DNA of 64,000 nt. It comes from Nautilus pompilius. Its lineage: Eukaryota > Mollusca > Cephalopoda > Nautilida > Nautilidae. The notes beneath the pieces are model-generated. The model was given only the letters and a program-made list of their open reading frames with translations, was not told where the DNA came from and did not search any database. Shown piece by piece: positions 36,801 to 49,354 of this stretch (positions within the stretch are counted from its first letter, which is position 1; every line of letters begins with the position of its first letter). Location of the stretch: the NCBI GenBank assembly GCA_018389105.1, contig JACATO010002141.1, positions 36,001 through 100,000 of the forward strand. The letters run 5' to 3'. The position numbers and the translations under genes are program-made.

Positions 36801-39800
36801 GCCATGTCTTAGGTTACAATAACTAAAGAACACAACATTTCTAAAATTACTTTTACACTTCTGTATGGTTAAGTTTTGATGTTTCTTAGCAAAGTTGGTC
36901 TACTTTAAACTATACTTTTCAACATGATTTTGATTTTCTGGATTTATTAACCATTTATCTTCAGAAATGTGTGCATAAGATAAAATCGCACAAATTCCCT
37001 GTGGTTTAAACTAAAGTTTAGCCCACATCAATCATCAAAGACTAAAACAAAAATCTAGAAGCAGAGTTATAGAACCTATTCATCAATTACACAACTGGTG
37101 TTTTTATTCTTTCCAGTGTACTACATTTGACATAGCTATCTGCCACAGTTACTTCTTGTGCTTCTTCACCAGCTGACTAGCTGGGTCAGTTAAACTTATT
37201 CTTTAATTTTACCCCTGTAAAAAAACTAATACATACTGACTTGTATTCCTCATTTACTGTAACTCAGTGTTGCACTTCATTGAATAGATGAAAATTAAAG
37301 CATTAACTTATGCGAGATACAATTATAGGATAGGCACATCACATCATCATTGCAGAATTTTTAGTTTTAGGGCAAAGCACTGAAGTTAGCCATCATTAAA
37401 GGACTCTCGTAACACTTCATGTACAATGAAAACAAATACATGACCATATATCTTTTGATGATGAAAGACAATGGGTTCAGCAACATAAATATATTATAAC
37501 AGATCCCCTTAACTATATTAAACTCCAAACAAAAGAAATTCTTGTTTATTGATTGTGACAGATAAGAAAAAAATCAGAGAATATAATTCTTAAAAAAGAT
37601 TTAGTACACTAAATATCACTACACTAATTACAGAAACAAACTGGTCAGTCTGATTTGATTTATTCAAACTTCTTATTGAATCTGAAAAACAACTGTTTGT
37701 ATTTAAAAAAATAAGCTCAATCAGCCAGCAGCCATATATATCTATTAGTTTTCTTTTTGTAGTTGTACGTGTTTCAAAGCAGTTAATCATTTTCTTTGGT
37801 CTTTTCTGTAATAAGCAATTTATGTGAAGTTTCCTTAACAAGCATAACGTAACAAACAATCTAATTACCTGGATTGCTGTAATTGTTTAGAGATTTGCAC
37901 TGTTCCAGAAATCTAGCAAGCACTGGTATAAAGGAAATAATGGCCATAACAATGCACAACTGATCAAGAAAAATAACCTGACATAGAAAATGAGCCACTG
38001 ACTAAGTCTGTCTGCACAACCAAAACAGATGTCTTTGCACAACTCAAGAGAATTAAAAAAAAAAAAAAAAAACGAGATCCTTCAAGATTTATGGCTTTGT
38101 CAGTGACCAAAACCTAAAGCAACATTGGAATATCAAATTCTAATCTCCAGTAACAAAAGTAGAAGAAAGAAAATTAATTGCCAGTCAGATCTGCTTATTA
38201 TGAATCCATATAAAATGAACAAAAGTTGCTGGCCCTGACCAAAAACCCTCAAGTTCTTTTACTACAAACTCAAAGAGAAAAGTTTTCATGGTATAAACAA
38301 ACATTATTCAAATTTCTTCTGTATAGAAATCAGATTCTTGATTTCTAGTTTAACTTTCAAATCACACCCCCCCCTTTTCAGTTTGCTGTGTTTTCAGACA
38401 ACAGTTAAAACTAGCAAGTGTCCATTTCATCACCCTTATGCTATTGTCATACCTATCAAGTGGCCACTGTATCAAGCTGAGACTGTAGATATTTTACAAT
38501 ACAGTAGCACAAACAAAAAAAGAAAAAGCTAAATGGCTTTAATTGATGCTCAGAGATATGGAATAATCACTTCTATATATGCTAAAAGCTGTAATCCAAC
38601 TTGCAAAAAAGTTTGTTTGTACATCACGCCATTAAGAAAAGATAGATTATCTGAATTAAAAAGATGATACTCTGATCAAATAATACCCATCAGAACCATT
38701 ATCACTATTTAATATAGAAAACCAGAAGGTTTGTTGTTGTTGCTGGCTACAGCAACCACTTTGACATTCAGGTGACAACAGAGAAGAGAGATATTCAATA
38801 TTGTTTAAATAATAATGATCTAATTTGAACAGCTAATGGTATTTGCTCTGCACCACCTTACCAAATTAAGAGGTTAGAGAATGCTAATTGATTTTCACAG
38901 CCAACTTAAAGAAAATGTATATAGAAGAATCTGACCATCATCATGTGTGTGTCTAAAGTTTTTCTAACCAGACTATGGAAGCCATTGTGAAATTATTCCA
39001 TTAATTGCATGCAGTTAGAAAAGTTACATTTGATGCTTTATCTAGCACTGTGTTGATAAAAAAGTATTAAAACATCTTTTTACTCCATTTATCAACATCA
39101 CAGCATCATTAGATGACCTATTCACTGCTTTGTTTTTTTTTAAAAAAGCAATTCACTTTCTGGGATTGATAAACTAAAATCCTTCAAAACAGATGCATTA
39201 GTATGAGTATCAGAGTGTCAAAAGATAGTTATTATATTCAGCATGAAAATTCCATGAAGTTGTTTGCATAGAGCAAAATTACAACAGTTATATAGAATCT
39301 AAAACTTTACTCCTGATAACAAAGTGTTTCCACAATGCTCAACTCATTCTGAAAGTTAATTTTCACACTAAACATGCACAGAATCCTCCCACTTTTCAAT
39401 TACAATTATTCTTGTATTCACAATGTCCAAAATCTATATAGTAAAGCCTGGATTTTCTTTCAATGTGATTCTTTTACCAAAGTTCTAACAGAGACCAGCA
39501 GTACTTCAGCAACTGGGAGAATATTTTCTGACTCATCACAGATATAAACACATCTCAGATTCCATTCAGTCCTACTGGCTCTAATACAGGGCTTACAAAC
39601 TGATTAATTTGAGAAAAGCAAAATCGAATTAGCTCTGGTCATTGTGCTTTCCAATCTCCAGTAAAATTAATCTACCAATCAACTGTTTTTCTCTTCTCCA
39701 AAAAATATTTTTAGTCTGTGTCAGTTTACATACTACTATTATTTAAATTTTAGAAAGCTGTCTTCCTAGTAACTAAAATGTATTCTTTCTTCTGATGCTG

Positions 39801-40800
39801 CAGACAAAATTTTACCAAAGACTTAGTAAAGAGTTTGCCAACACAAACAGATTATAAAGCAAGAGAGGAAAATTCTAAGACTAAAAAGCATCATATATGC
39901 TTTTATTATTAAAATTATATCAGTTTAAAAACCTCTGGTGTATATACCACTAAGAGAACTCTTGTTAGAATATTAACATTTCTATGAAAAGTTATCATAG
40001 AAAATAACTACTTTTTATGCACCACACTCAAATTCCATAAAACGGTATTTGCTAATTCTCACTCCTTCCCTCTCTCCGAATGAAAAGTTCAGACAGACAA
40101 AAACATCTTGCTAAATAAATTAATAACTGTCCTTTTGTATGAAAGCATCAACCTGACGCCCAACCACATTCAAGCAATCCAAGCACAACAGAGCACTCAT
40201 CTGCTCAGCAGCTGGTTTACCAGAGAAGCTGAGTTAAGCAAACAAACAAAACAAACCTGGGTAAAAATGGGAACTTCTAAGCACTTGCTAAATCAATGAG
40301 GGTTATAATAATACCTGGATCCAACACACTCTCGTTGAGTGGTGGATTAACATAGCAAGTTTGCTTATCAGGGTGGCAGACTTGCTTTGGTGCCCAATAG
40401 GTTGTTTGCCAAGTAGTCCCTCATTTTTTTTTTTTTTAAAGCCACCCATTCTGCATGGCTTTCCACTGGTTACTCCAGCTTTCTGCTTCTAGTAGTAAAA
40501 TATATTCTCATAGGTTCTTTCCCTGCTGTAACTGCTGGTATTCATTTTGCTTGTATGCAGCCCTGGCAACCCAAATTTTTTTTTTAAATGTGCAAAACAC
40601 ACCAACTTCTGCGCATACGCAAACTCACTCACTCAAACAGCCAAGTTTTTTCTGGTAGCAAGAACAAATAGATTTCACAGTCCATACACCAAAATGTATA
40701 ATTTTTCTAATCTGGAATAAAGCAAAAGCACAAAACAGTTTTTAAAAAAGAAAAAAAATTAAGTAGTACACATATCTAATTGTTTAATAATCATTATAAT
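33875..40800. other. Intronic stretch, no gene seen
   Basis: AT-rich intron with one SINE fragment (35.89-36.06 kb). A 117-codon minus-strand frame at 36187-36540 has no recognisable domain and is treated as chance. Confidence 0.5.
35890..36055 (-). repeat. tRNA-derived SINE fragment (middle and core)
   Basis: Minus strand GTTTCTTCTTACTCCTCTTC, then TTCTCCCACATCTGAAAATG and GAGAGGTCTAGTAGAGAC, matching the family's middle block and core. Confidence 0.6.
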
Positions 40801-40807
40801 AAATAAA

Positions 40808-41105
40808 ACAAGCAGCAGCACAGTGGTCTAGTAGTATACTAATGGACTGCTAAAGATTGAGGGCCCGAGTTCAAATCCCAGTCAAGACTTGGTGTACCTC
40901 TCTGGCAGTTCCTTCTCACTCTTCACCAGTTGACCACATGGGTTTCTTTCGAGTTCTCCAGCTTCCTTCTACTTCTAAAAAATGAAAGATTCTAGAAAAG
41001 ACTTCCTGCAGAAGGCATGTGTATAACTTTTACACCCTGTTCTCCTCAGCTCAGTTCAGAAAACTGAAACCAGGGTGTTTCCTCTAGTGGATGCCGTATG
41101 AGCCA
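40808..41105 (+). repeat. tRNA-derived SINE, near full length (reference copy)
   Basis: The head carries an A-box-like GCACAGTGGTCTAGTAG and a good B box GAGTTCAAATCCC. The body has TTCTCACTCTTCACCAG and CACATGGGTTTC, then a CTAAAAAATGAAAGATTCTAG core. The 3' part has AACTGAAACCAGGGTGTTTC and CTCTAGTGGATGCC. About 300 bp. All body and 3' blocks recur in the other SINE entries, which defines one family in this window. Confidence 0.8.
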
Positions 41106-43555
41106 ACAGAGAGATTCAGATTCAAAGAAGAAATAATTAAACAAGACTTTAGCATTAAAAACCAAATAAAATACACTTCAATGAGTTAAGAGTCTAACAG
41201 TATTTGTTACCAAGTCTAGCTCTTTTATACAAACAAGCAAGCAAGTTTAGTAAATTATTCAACCATTTAGTACAAGTATTTTATCAGAGGCAAGGCTGTT
41301 CTGAAAAATTTGTTCCAAACCAAAATGCATTATGTCATGTGATATGCAAAAAAATAATAAAAATAAATGAATGAAACATGTTACTGGCTAGAAATTTTAT
41401 AATTTCCACTGTACTTCTTCCACATGTCAGATGTAATAGTAGTTCTAGATTGTGGTAATAAAGAAATGAGAGACCTTAATCACATGATTAAGCAGTTTCA
41501 TACTGGAATTTTTCTGTATATTTATTCAATCTGGGAAGCTAATGCATATACCCTGAATAGAAAGAAATTACATATCATTCTGAGCATCAATAAATAAATT
41601 AATATTATGATCTGTTATGGTTAAATATTTAAAAAAACTAAATGGTTTTTAATATTAATGGTTTCATCAATGTACAGCAAGAACACATCTTAACTGTTTC
41701 CCAAAGTATAGTCACTTAGCTATATTCACAAACATGCAAAAGTTCCTCAGCGTTCAATACAAAGCTGCAAGTTTATCTTGCCACCATATCTAATTGGCTA
41801 ATCACCAAAGATGTTTATATCAGTAGCTCTGCAGCTATAAAGCAGTAATAAGTAACAATAGAAAAAACATTTTTAAGAGCACCACCAGTTTTATTAAATC
41901 AGTATTTTACATCAAGTATTACCAATGAAAATCACATATCATGTTCCCCATCAGATCTTATCATGTATTGATTTTGCAACAGAAGGGTAAACACAAGCAA
42001 ATTTTCTTCCTGCTCAGTTGCTAGCCTTTCAGCAATTTGATAGTAACGATACCATGCTGAAGCAGTGCCAGATGTGACAACTTTCGCTGGACACTAACTC
42101 CTAGTAGGTATTTGGATAAGCAGTGACTATTTATGGATTGGTAATATAAAGCCAGAGAATCAGAAATTGACTATTATATAATAGAACACAACTAATGAAC
42201 AAACAATGTCTATATACAGCATTTTACATACCTGATATCCTTTTAATGTTTGATATAAATCATTTTGAAAATAGTACTACCTTATACCCTTTGCTCAAAT
42301 CTGAAAAGGGTATGAAAATCCTTGAATATCAGAAGTGTGTGTAAAAATAATGTACATGAAATTAATGCCTAGAATTATAGTCAATGCATCATTTCAATTT
42401 TAAAGTAAAAAAAAATGATTATAAGCAAAGTGATGGCAAGATAAAAACTTTAATTTTTGATACTGAGTACAGTGATATGTGGATCTGGGATTTCCCCCTT
42501 CTTACCAATTAATCTCTCTCATGTGACAGCAAGGGAGATAAATACATGTACCAAAAAATGCTAGAAAATATCATACATGCAATTTGAGTTAAAGCAGTAG
42601 ATGTGTACAATAAAAAAGAAAATGTTTGCAGGATTGAAAACAGCAATAATGGGACCAGTTTGAATTCAATTTGACACCTGGATGATGCTTACCTGTGGAT
42701 ATTTACAAACCAACAAAGTTTGTAAGCACATTTAGATATAATATTACAGAAGTCTGAAAATTAAGAACTGATAAAAGGCCAAGTAGTGGGTGGGTTGTGG
42801 TTGCCAGCAATCAACTTAAACACTTTCAGTTCAACCAAGATCAAATATAATAAATATGAGTGTTTTTTTTTATAAAGTGATTTCAGATTTGCTGACATTT
42901 AGCTCTAACCCTCTTTTTTTTTTCCTTCTTTTTTACAAGAATATGAGAGAAACCAAATTAAAAAGTCAGTAAATAATTAAGAGATTCTTTACAAATTGAG
43001 TCTCAGGTATATTCAGCAAAAATAATCAGAAACTAACTCCTTAAAGAATAAACAATAATGACGCAATGGTCCTTTTATTAGAAAAGTTTGAAACCTGGAA
43101 ATTGGATGAATGTTGCTAGCACCTGGTTTTAACTTCTATATTTTGAAAGTTTTTTCCATAAATATTTGTGAAACCCAAAATTATTTGATATACAAATAAT
43201 GTGTACAACTGAGTAAAATATAGCTGTTTAGTTTTCCAAAATTTCAGTGCAAGCATTTGATTAGTGCAATCTCATTTTTTCTTACAATGGCATTTAACTA
43301 AAACTGTTCATAAAATGTAAGCTGCTAATTTTTTTCCTAATAAATTTTGTTTGTTGAGTGACATTTATGAAATTTCTTACCAATTTTTTTTTTCTTTAGT
43401 AATTAGTACAAAGTGATTTCTAGGTGTACTCTCTATTGTTATTCATAATTCTATAATCCAATTTTTATTTATTAATTATCATTATTATTTTTTTTACATT
43501 TAACAAAGTTCTGAGAAAATAAGCATTTTCCAACAATAAATGTGACTACATCAAG

Positions 43556-43690
43556 AAGGGGAGCCAGTGGCCTGGTGGTTAAATTATCAGACTGACAGTC
43601 ATGTGAGTCTCCTCTGGCCACTGCAATTTTCTCCCACATCTAAAAATGAAAGTTCTAGAATGGATTTCCTTGCTTTGGTTGGAACACTAA
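43556..43690 (+). repeat. tRNA-derived SINE copy (internally deleted)
   Basis: A-box-like AGTGGCCTGGTGGTTAAA, then a short link, then CTCCCACATCTAAAAATGAA and AGTTCTAGAATGGATTTCC. The B box and the CACCAGCTGG block are missing. Confidence 0.7.
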
Positions 43691-44555
43691 GAACAAAAAA
43701 AATCTAACAAAAATTTTAAGTATATAAATATAAGAAAATACAGTTTGGTAAAATATTTTCAGGAAAATATAAAAAAGCTCACATTAACATTGTTATACTA
43801 GTATAGTCTCTAAACAAGAATAAAATGCTCAGTTTTTCTAATTCAGTGTTTATTCACACTCAAAGACTAGTATTATGGAACAACTGAAAAAGTCTCCCTA
43901 GAATTGTGATATTTTTTAAAAATCCCTAAACGTCAGGAAACAAAAAGCAGAACTCCAACCATACATATGTTCAAAATTAACAGATAAGTATCTTGAAAGT
44001 GATCTTTTATACAATAAGAATGATCAAATGAAAGTTTTGACTGATAGTAGTTAGCAAGTCTTATATGTTATGAATCTAATTCACTGCATGCAATGTAAAT
44101 CCTAGCATGGATTTAAACAGACTGTCTACATAAAATAGCATTTAGCCTATGAATCAATGACAACAACATTACAACATTATTGATTAATTACTATTTTAAA
44201 AATTAAACAACAAAGGCACTGGCATTATTTAGTGATATGCATAAACTCAACATACATTTAAACATACAAATCTGATAGGTCTATAAAATTCCTCCATTTG
44301 GGCCTCACTGCTTTACATTTTACCTTTGACAGTTAATTCTAATAAAAACAAAACAACAAAATGCAATGTTCCTAAACAATATTTCTTAGGAGACAAATGA
44401 AAGAAAATAAAATTGCCTTACTGTTGATGCTAATCTAATAACAGGTTAATTCTTCATGTTAAAAGAAAAGCATTAAAAAGCAGCAGAAATGACAATTTTA
44501 TTTGATTTAGATGACACAAAAAGAATTTTTTTTAATGATTAAAAATAAGTTATAA

Positions 44556-44765
44556 GGTAGTTGATGGCCTAGTGGTTACAATGTTGAGGGCCAGAGATCA
44601 ATCCCTGGTCGAGGTTGGCTGGGTTTGGCATACCTATCTGACATGGTTTCTTATCCTGCTTCACCAACCAGTCATGGTCTCCCACATCTAAAATGAAAAG
44701 TAGGGCTTTCCCTGCCAAAGTTGGCAATGCCAGGCCCCTTGTGGTGCAGATTAATACACTTTAAT
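44556..44765 (+). repeat. tRNA-derived SINE copy
   Basis: A box ATGGCCTAGTGGTTA and B-box-like GAGATCAATCCCTG, followed by TTCACCAACCAGTCATGG, CTCCCACATCTAAAATGAAA, TTTCCCTGCCAAAGTTGGCA. It is the clearest match to the family's 5' half and core. It stops before the GAAACTGAAACCAG 3' block. Confidence 0.8.
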
Positions 44766-45900
44766 AGATAATTACAACATTATGCCAAGAGCTAAAACTG
44801 AAAAGATTTTTTTTGAACGAGACAAATGAAATAGAACCCACCTACTAACAAGTCAAAGTACTGCGTGCATACCTACCTGTACACCAACCAATCTATATAC
44901 TGGTTTTTCCTTGCTCAACCCCAAGATATATTGATTTCATTATTTTAAAAATTGTTTAATGCATTAAATGTTTACTTAAAATATTGGTGCTGTATTAGTG
45001 TATATGGTAAAACAATTAAAAGGTTATATAAAGTAAAATTTTAATATAAATATATTGCAAAAACAATTATAAACTCATTTTATTTGGTGCTGATTGCTTT
45101 TATATATTTAATATGATTAAATATTATATTGATTTTGAAATTTTACATTTGTAACAGAATATACCTACAAAATAATTTTTACAAGTTTATTATTTTCATA
45201 TACATAATAAATAATAAGGACGGTACCATTTCTTTTTTTCTAGGGCAACATATATTATTGTATAAAACTATTTATTAATTACTCTCCATCTTAAGGTAAA
45301 AAAACAAAAACAGTGGTGAATGAATTATACCACTTTGTTTGAAATTTCATATTCTATTTTACTTTCAGAGGGAATCTAGTAGCACAAGTGTGATCAAATT
45401 ACTGGCACATTTGTAAAGCTTTCCTTCCATTATTAAACAGACCTATTATGTTTCTGATTAAGTCAGGAAGAACAGATTCCACCTACAGCAATAATGTTAG
45501 CTGCATAGAATATAATTCAGTTATTGCTGTGTGTGCATGCGTTCATATACACATATCCAATAAGTAAATAAATAAAAATTAAGTGTATATCAAAACTGTT
45601 CAACGTTCCCTTCCCATGCTCATTCTTTTTATTCAGTTTTAAAACAAATGTTGACACTAACAGGAAAATGGCAATGAAAAGAAGAAAAAATAGTTCACAG
45701 AAAGAAACAGTCCCACCCTACATCAACAAAACAACAATAGTGATTGATATTTGACTCTCAAAAGATAGCAGCCAAAATCATTTTGCATGTTTTTGTGGCT
45801 AAGTATTTCAATTTGGCTTTTATCAGTCAATGTGACACAAAAATAGTTTCATGCAGACATTCTCAATTTTTTTCCCTCTCTTTCTTTCTCTTGCCACAAA

Positions 45901-45970
45901 ATGGGCGCGTCAGTTCTGTGTGACGTAAGCTTCTATATAAATAGATGCCCACCCAAACCTCATTTGTGAA
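45901..45970 (+). promoter_or_regulatory. Candidate intronic core promoter: CRE, TATA box, initiator
   Basis: TGACGTAA (45921-45928, CRE/ATF type), CTATATAAATAG (45933-45944, TATA box) and CCTCATTT (initiator-like, A at 45962) are spaced as in a textbook plus-strand core promoter. The TATA begins about 27-30 bp before the initiator A. Local base composition is richer in G+C and has CpGs (GGGCGCGTC) compared with the surrounding intron. It would drive transcription antisense to the PH-CaaX gene. No coding frame follows. It could be an old LTR or chance. Confidence 0.4.
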
Positions 45971-46398
45971 GGTGGAAAAAATCTATTTGAAAGGGTAAAA
46001 AATTTAACCTTGATTTATTTTAGGGGTGATCTCAGCTCCTGTTTCGGAAGGTTTGCTGTAAATTGCAGAAGACAGCCACCAGTGTGGTACATCAGTTGAT
46101 TTTTAATGGCAAGAAATCAGTTAGGATAATTTGAGGAATGGGAGTGTGAAAAAAAAAACAAAACAGACTATAGCAACCAAACTGAAAGTAACTTTACCAT
46201 CTTGCCATTATACTAGAGCAGTGAAATGAAACTCAGCAGTAGAACTGGCACACTATCCAGCTGGGTTTCATTTGAAATCAATTTCTTTACAAACATAACC
46301 TATACAATAATTTTTTTAAAAAAGTTCCATCACTGCTTACCTCAGGATAACTTTGTAATCTTTTTCTTTACATTTAAATTTTTTTTTTTTTATAAAGG

Positions 46399-46551
46399 TA
46401 ATCGCTAAAGGAAACAACTCTGAAATTACAAGCAATCAAAACTGTTTTGCTACAATGGACAGATTTATTGGCTGTGTGAAGCTCAAAGCCTAGCATGTTG
46501 TACATCTGAAACTTCCACCTGGAGCCAGAGAGCAGGAATACCAAACTCAAC
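46399..46551 (+). ncRNA. Candidate non-coding exon downstream of the 45.9-kb promoter
   Basis: A long T-run and TATAAAG (acceptor-like) precede it, and CAACAG|GTAAGC (strong donor consensus) ends it at 46551|46552. Between them no frame is open throughout. It is in the right place and orientation to be spliced into a transcript from the candidate promoter. Support is from splice motifs only. Confidence 0.2.
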
Positions 46552-48399
46552 AGGTAAGCAGACCATTATGAAGACCTTAATATCTCAGAATCACCTAAGC
46601 AAGCATGTCAACTGTTTCAACTTTAGCTACCACATGATAAAAACTAGCAAAAGCTTAACTGATGGCCATGTAGAAAATACTTATAATAATGCAGATAAGT
46701 TTTATGATATGTATGCATTTTAATGTGTAATTAAAAAAAATAATCTAAAATCCATAAATAATGAATTAAAAAACTGTATAAAAAACTTAGTTGCAAAGTA
46801 GACAGGTTGAATTCTTAATGATTTTACCTAAAACTAAACAATTCATTATAGTATAAAGAAATAATAATGAAAAGATTTTTTTTTTTTTTTTACTGTAAAA
46901 TAATTCTCAGCTCTTTCTCATTTTTAACATAAATGCTAATATCTGAAAAAGATATTCTATACATCTGCTAGGATTAAATTAAAGCCATCAAACTACAGGA
47001 TGCTATAGCGTACTATTATTATCCAAAATCTGAAATTTATTATTACAAGTTTTAGTATCTACATTGTCAGATTACGGGAAAATGGCCAATTTTTCAGTGC
47101 TTCAAACAAAGTTCCAAACTGACTTCATTCATGGTTTTGAAAACCTTATTTGTTCAGAAGCTTCATGCCAAATGATTTTGATTTATACAGATCTATGAAC
47201 CAATCAGGTTTCATGTTACACTAACAGCATTTATGCTGAAAAATTCCTTTATTTTTACCATTGAATGTGAAGAGACATTGCTTGAAGTGCGACAGTTTAA
47301 AATAAGTGTACATTAAAAAAATTCCATGGAAATATTTAAGGAGCATGACGTGCTACTACTATGCTACCCACTGCCCAAAAGGAAAATATCAGAGCATAGC
47401 CAATAATAGGCTATAATTGTCAATGAAAGAGAAACATTATAACAGAATAATTAGTTTATAAAAGCTAATTAGCAGATAAGAACATAAAACATTATCAGCA
47501 TCTTAGTTTATATGTTTATTTCATAAAATTTTAAACATGCCTAATCAGAAGAGATCTGGCAGAGTTCCCATGCCAGTTATCTTAGCTTCAGTAGCAAATG
47601 TATCATCATCATGTACGTTTTATTATATCTTAAACAACAGATCTTTTTGTCAGAAAAATTTGCATCTTATGGAAAGGTTTTTAAAGTTCATGTTAAAGCT
47701 ATATGATACATTACAATCTAAATAACCTATAAAATAAAGTATTTAAAATCTACTGTAAATACTGTGTAACTGCACAGAAAAACCTATTTACTAACCCAGA
47801 TAATGTATACAAAGTTGTCTTTGGGTTATCAGCCAGCCCAAGATGAAGGCAAGTTATTCCATAAGGTTTAGTGCATATTTATACTATTTAAAAAATTGCT
47901 AAGGATCAAGAGGTGCAACATCAATGTCAAAATGTTGCAAGGTAACAGAAAGAAAGCAAAGTTGGAATGTATATAAACTATACTTTAAGGAAACAATGCT
48001 GGAAAAGATCAAAGATATTAAATAACATCACAAGAGGTCAATAGAGGCACCCTTTAAAAACAAGTTTTTAGTTATCAAAACTGTGCATAAAATCTAACAT
48101 TTTGTACCAAGAACCCTTAGCACAGCTATTCCCAAAAATAGGGGTTCCAACAAAAGGATATGAGCCATGATTATATTCATGCAACATTTAATCTTTTGAT
48201 TGCTATTAACAATACACACACACACACCCTATTTTTTATGGTATAGACCACACTAGTGTATTGCCCACATGATATCTCAAAGATGTAATTATTTATTCCA
48301 TAAGAATGTGACAGTGTATTATGGAGGCACAATGAGAAAAAGATTGGTAACTGCTGCTCTAGCATGAATGATAACTGGGCACAGCTATCTTGTGCTTCT

Positions 48400-49350
48400 G
48401 ATAAGTCTGAATGTTGATCTAAGCCAGATCATCCCATTCCTTTACAAGAATATCACCAAATTCCTGCAAGATTCATGGCAGAGCAAGATGTCTTGCAATG
48501 ACAACCCAAAGAATGTTTGAAATGTGTTTGATTGTATTAAGGTCCAGAGAATGAACTAGCCACTGTATGGAATGATAGTTTCTTGCTCCAGATACTGGTA
48601 AACTACCTGGCCATGTGGATAAGCATTATCTCGTCCTTGAGAATGAAGTTATCTCCAATAACCACCATGTATGGCATCACATAACACCAAGGATCTCATC
48701 CTTGTACTTTAAATCTGTCATAGTGCCGTTCTGGAAAGCATGGAGGTCAGTCTTGCCATCCAAGTTAATTTCTCCTCACACCATGAATAAAGTACCCACA
48801 TAGAGTCGTGTTTAACAATGTTAGCATGTTGAAACTTCTCAACCCTCTGGCACATTGATCTGCAAAGTCAGAGGAAACCTAGACTTGTCCATGAGAAGTA
48901 CAAGGGTTCAGTCTCTCATGGTCCACAGCCCATTTCCACCATGCTTGCAGTGGCCCAGGGTTAAAGGCATCTAGATGGGCTAATGGTATGTAGTCAAGAA
49001 GAGCCTAAGCCAATTATGCACATTTACTGAGACATTTATACCTTTGCATTTTTAAGATGAGATTTCAACTGAATCACTGTCCAGAAATGATTATTTCTCA
49101 CTTGCAAGACCAAAAAGCAATCCTGGCAATGCATTGATGACTTGTATCAACCTTCACCCATGTCATCTCGCTGTACAACAAACATTTTTGATGAGTACAG
49201 GCCCTAGAAATGAGACACTAACTTAAGCTAAACTCATCTGGTAAATGATATTGAGTTACTTTAGTCTCCAGTATACCAATCCCTCTGCAAAATTCTGTGG
49301 CCATCAAATGTCATCCTTGTCCACTGTGCCATCCTGTAACCACCAGCATT
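48400..49350 (-). pseudogene. Decayed Tc1-like transposase in the PH-gene intron
   Basis: On the minus strand the order of blocks is: a weak N-terminal part, DKSRFPLTL (DESRF block), GEINLDGKTDLHAFQNGTMT (GGINLxGRTDLHV block), YKDEILG, a degraded DNARPH region, PVSGARNYHSI then SLDLNTI (SPDLNPIEH block), and near 48460-48400 the EWD and M-R-R-like C-terminal region. Many stops and frameshifts. Ends were not identified. It is a different Tc1 subgroup from the 14.3-kb and 26-kb elements, judging by its INLDGKTDLH block. Confidence 0.78.
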
Positions 49351-49354
49351 AAAT

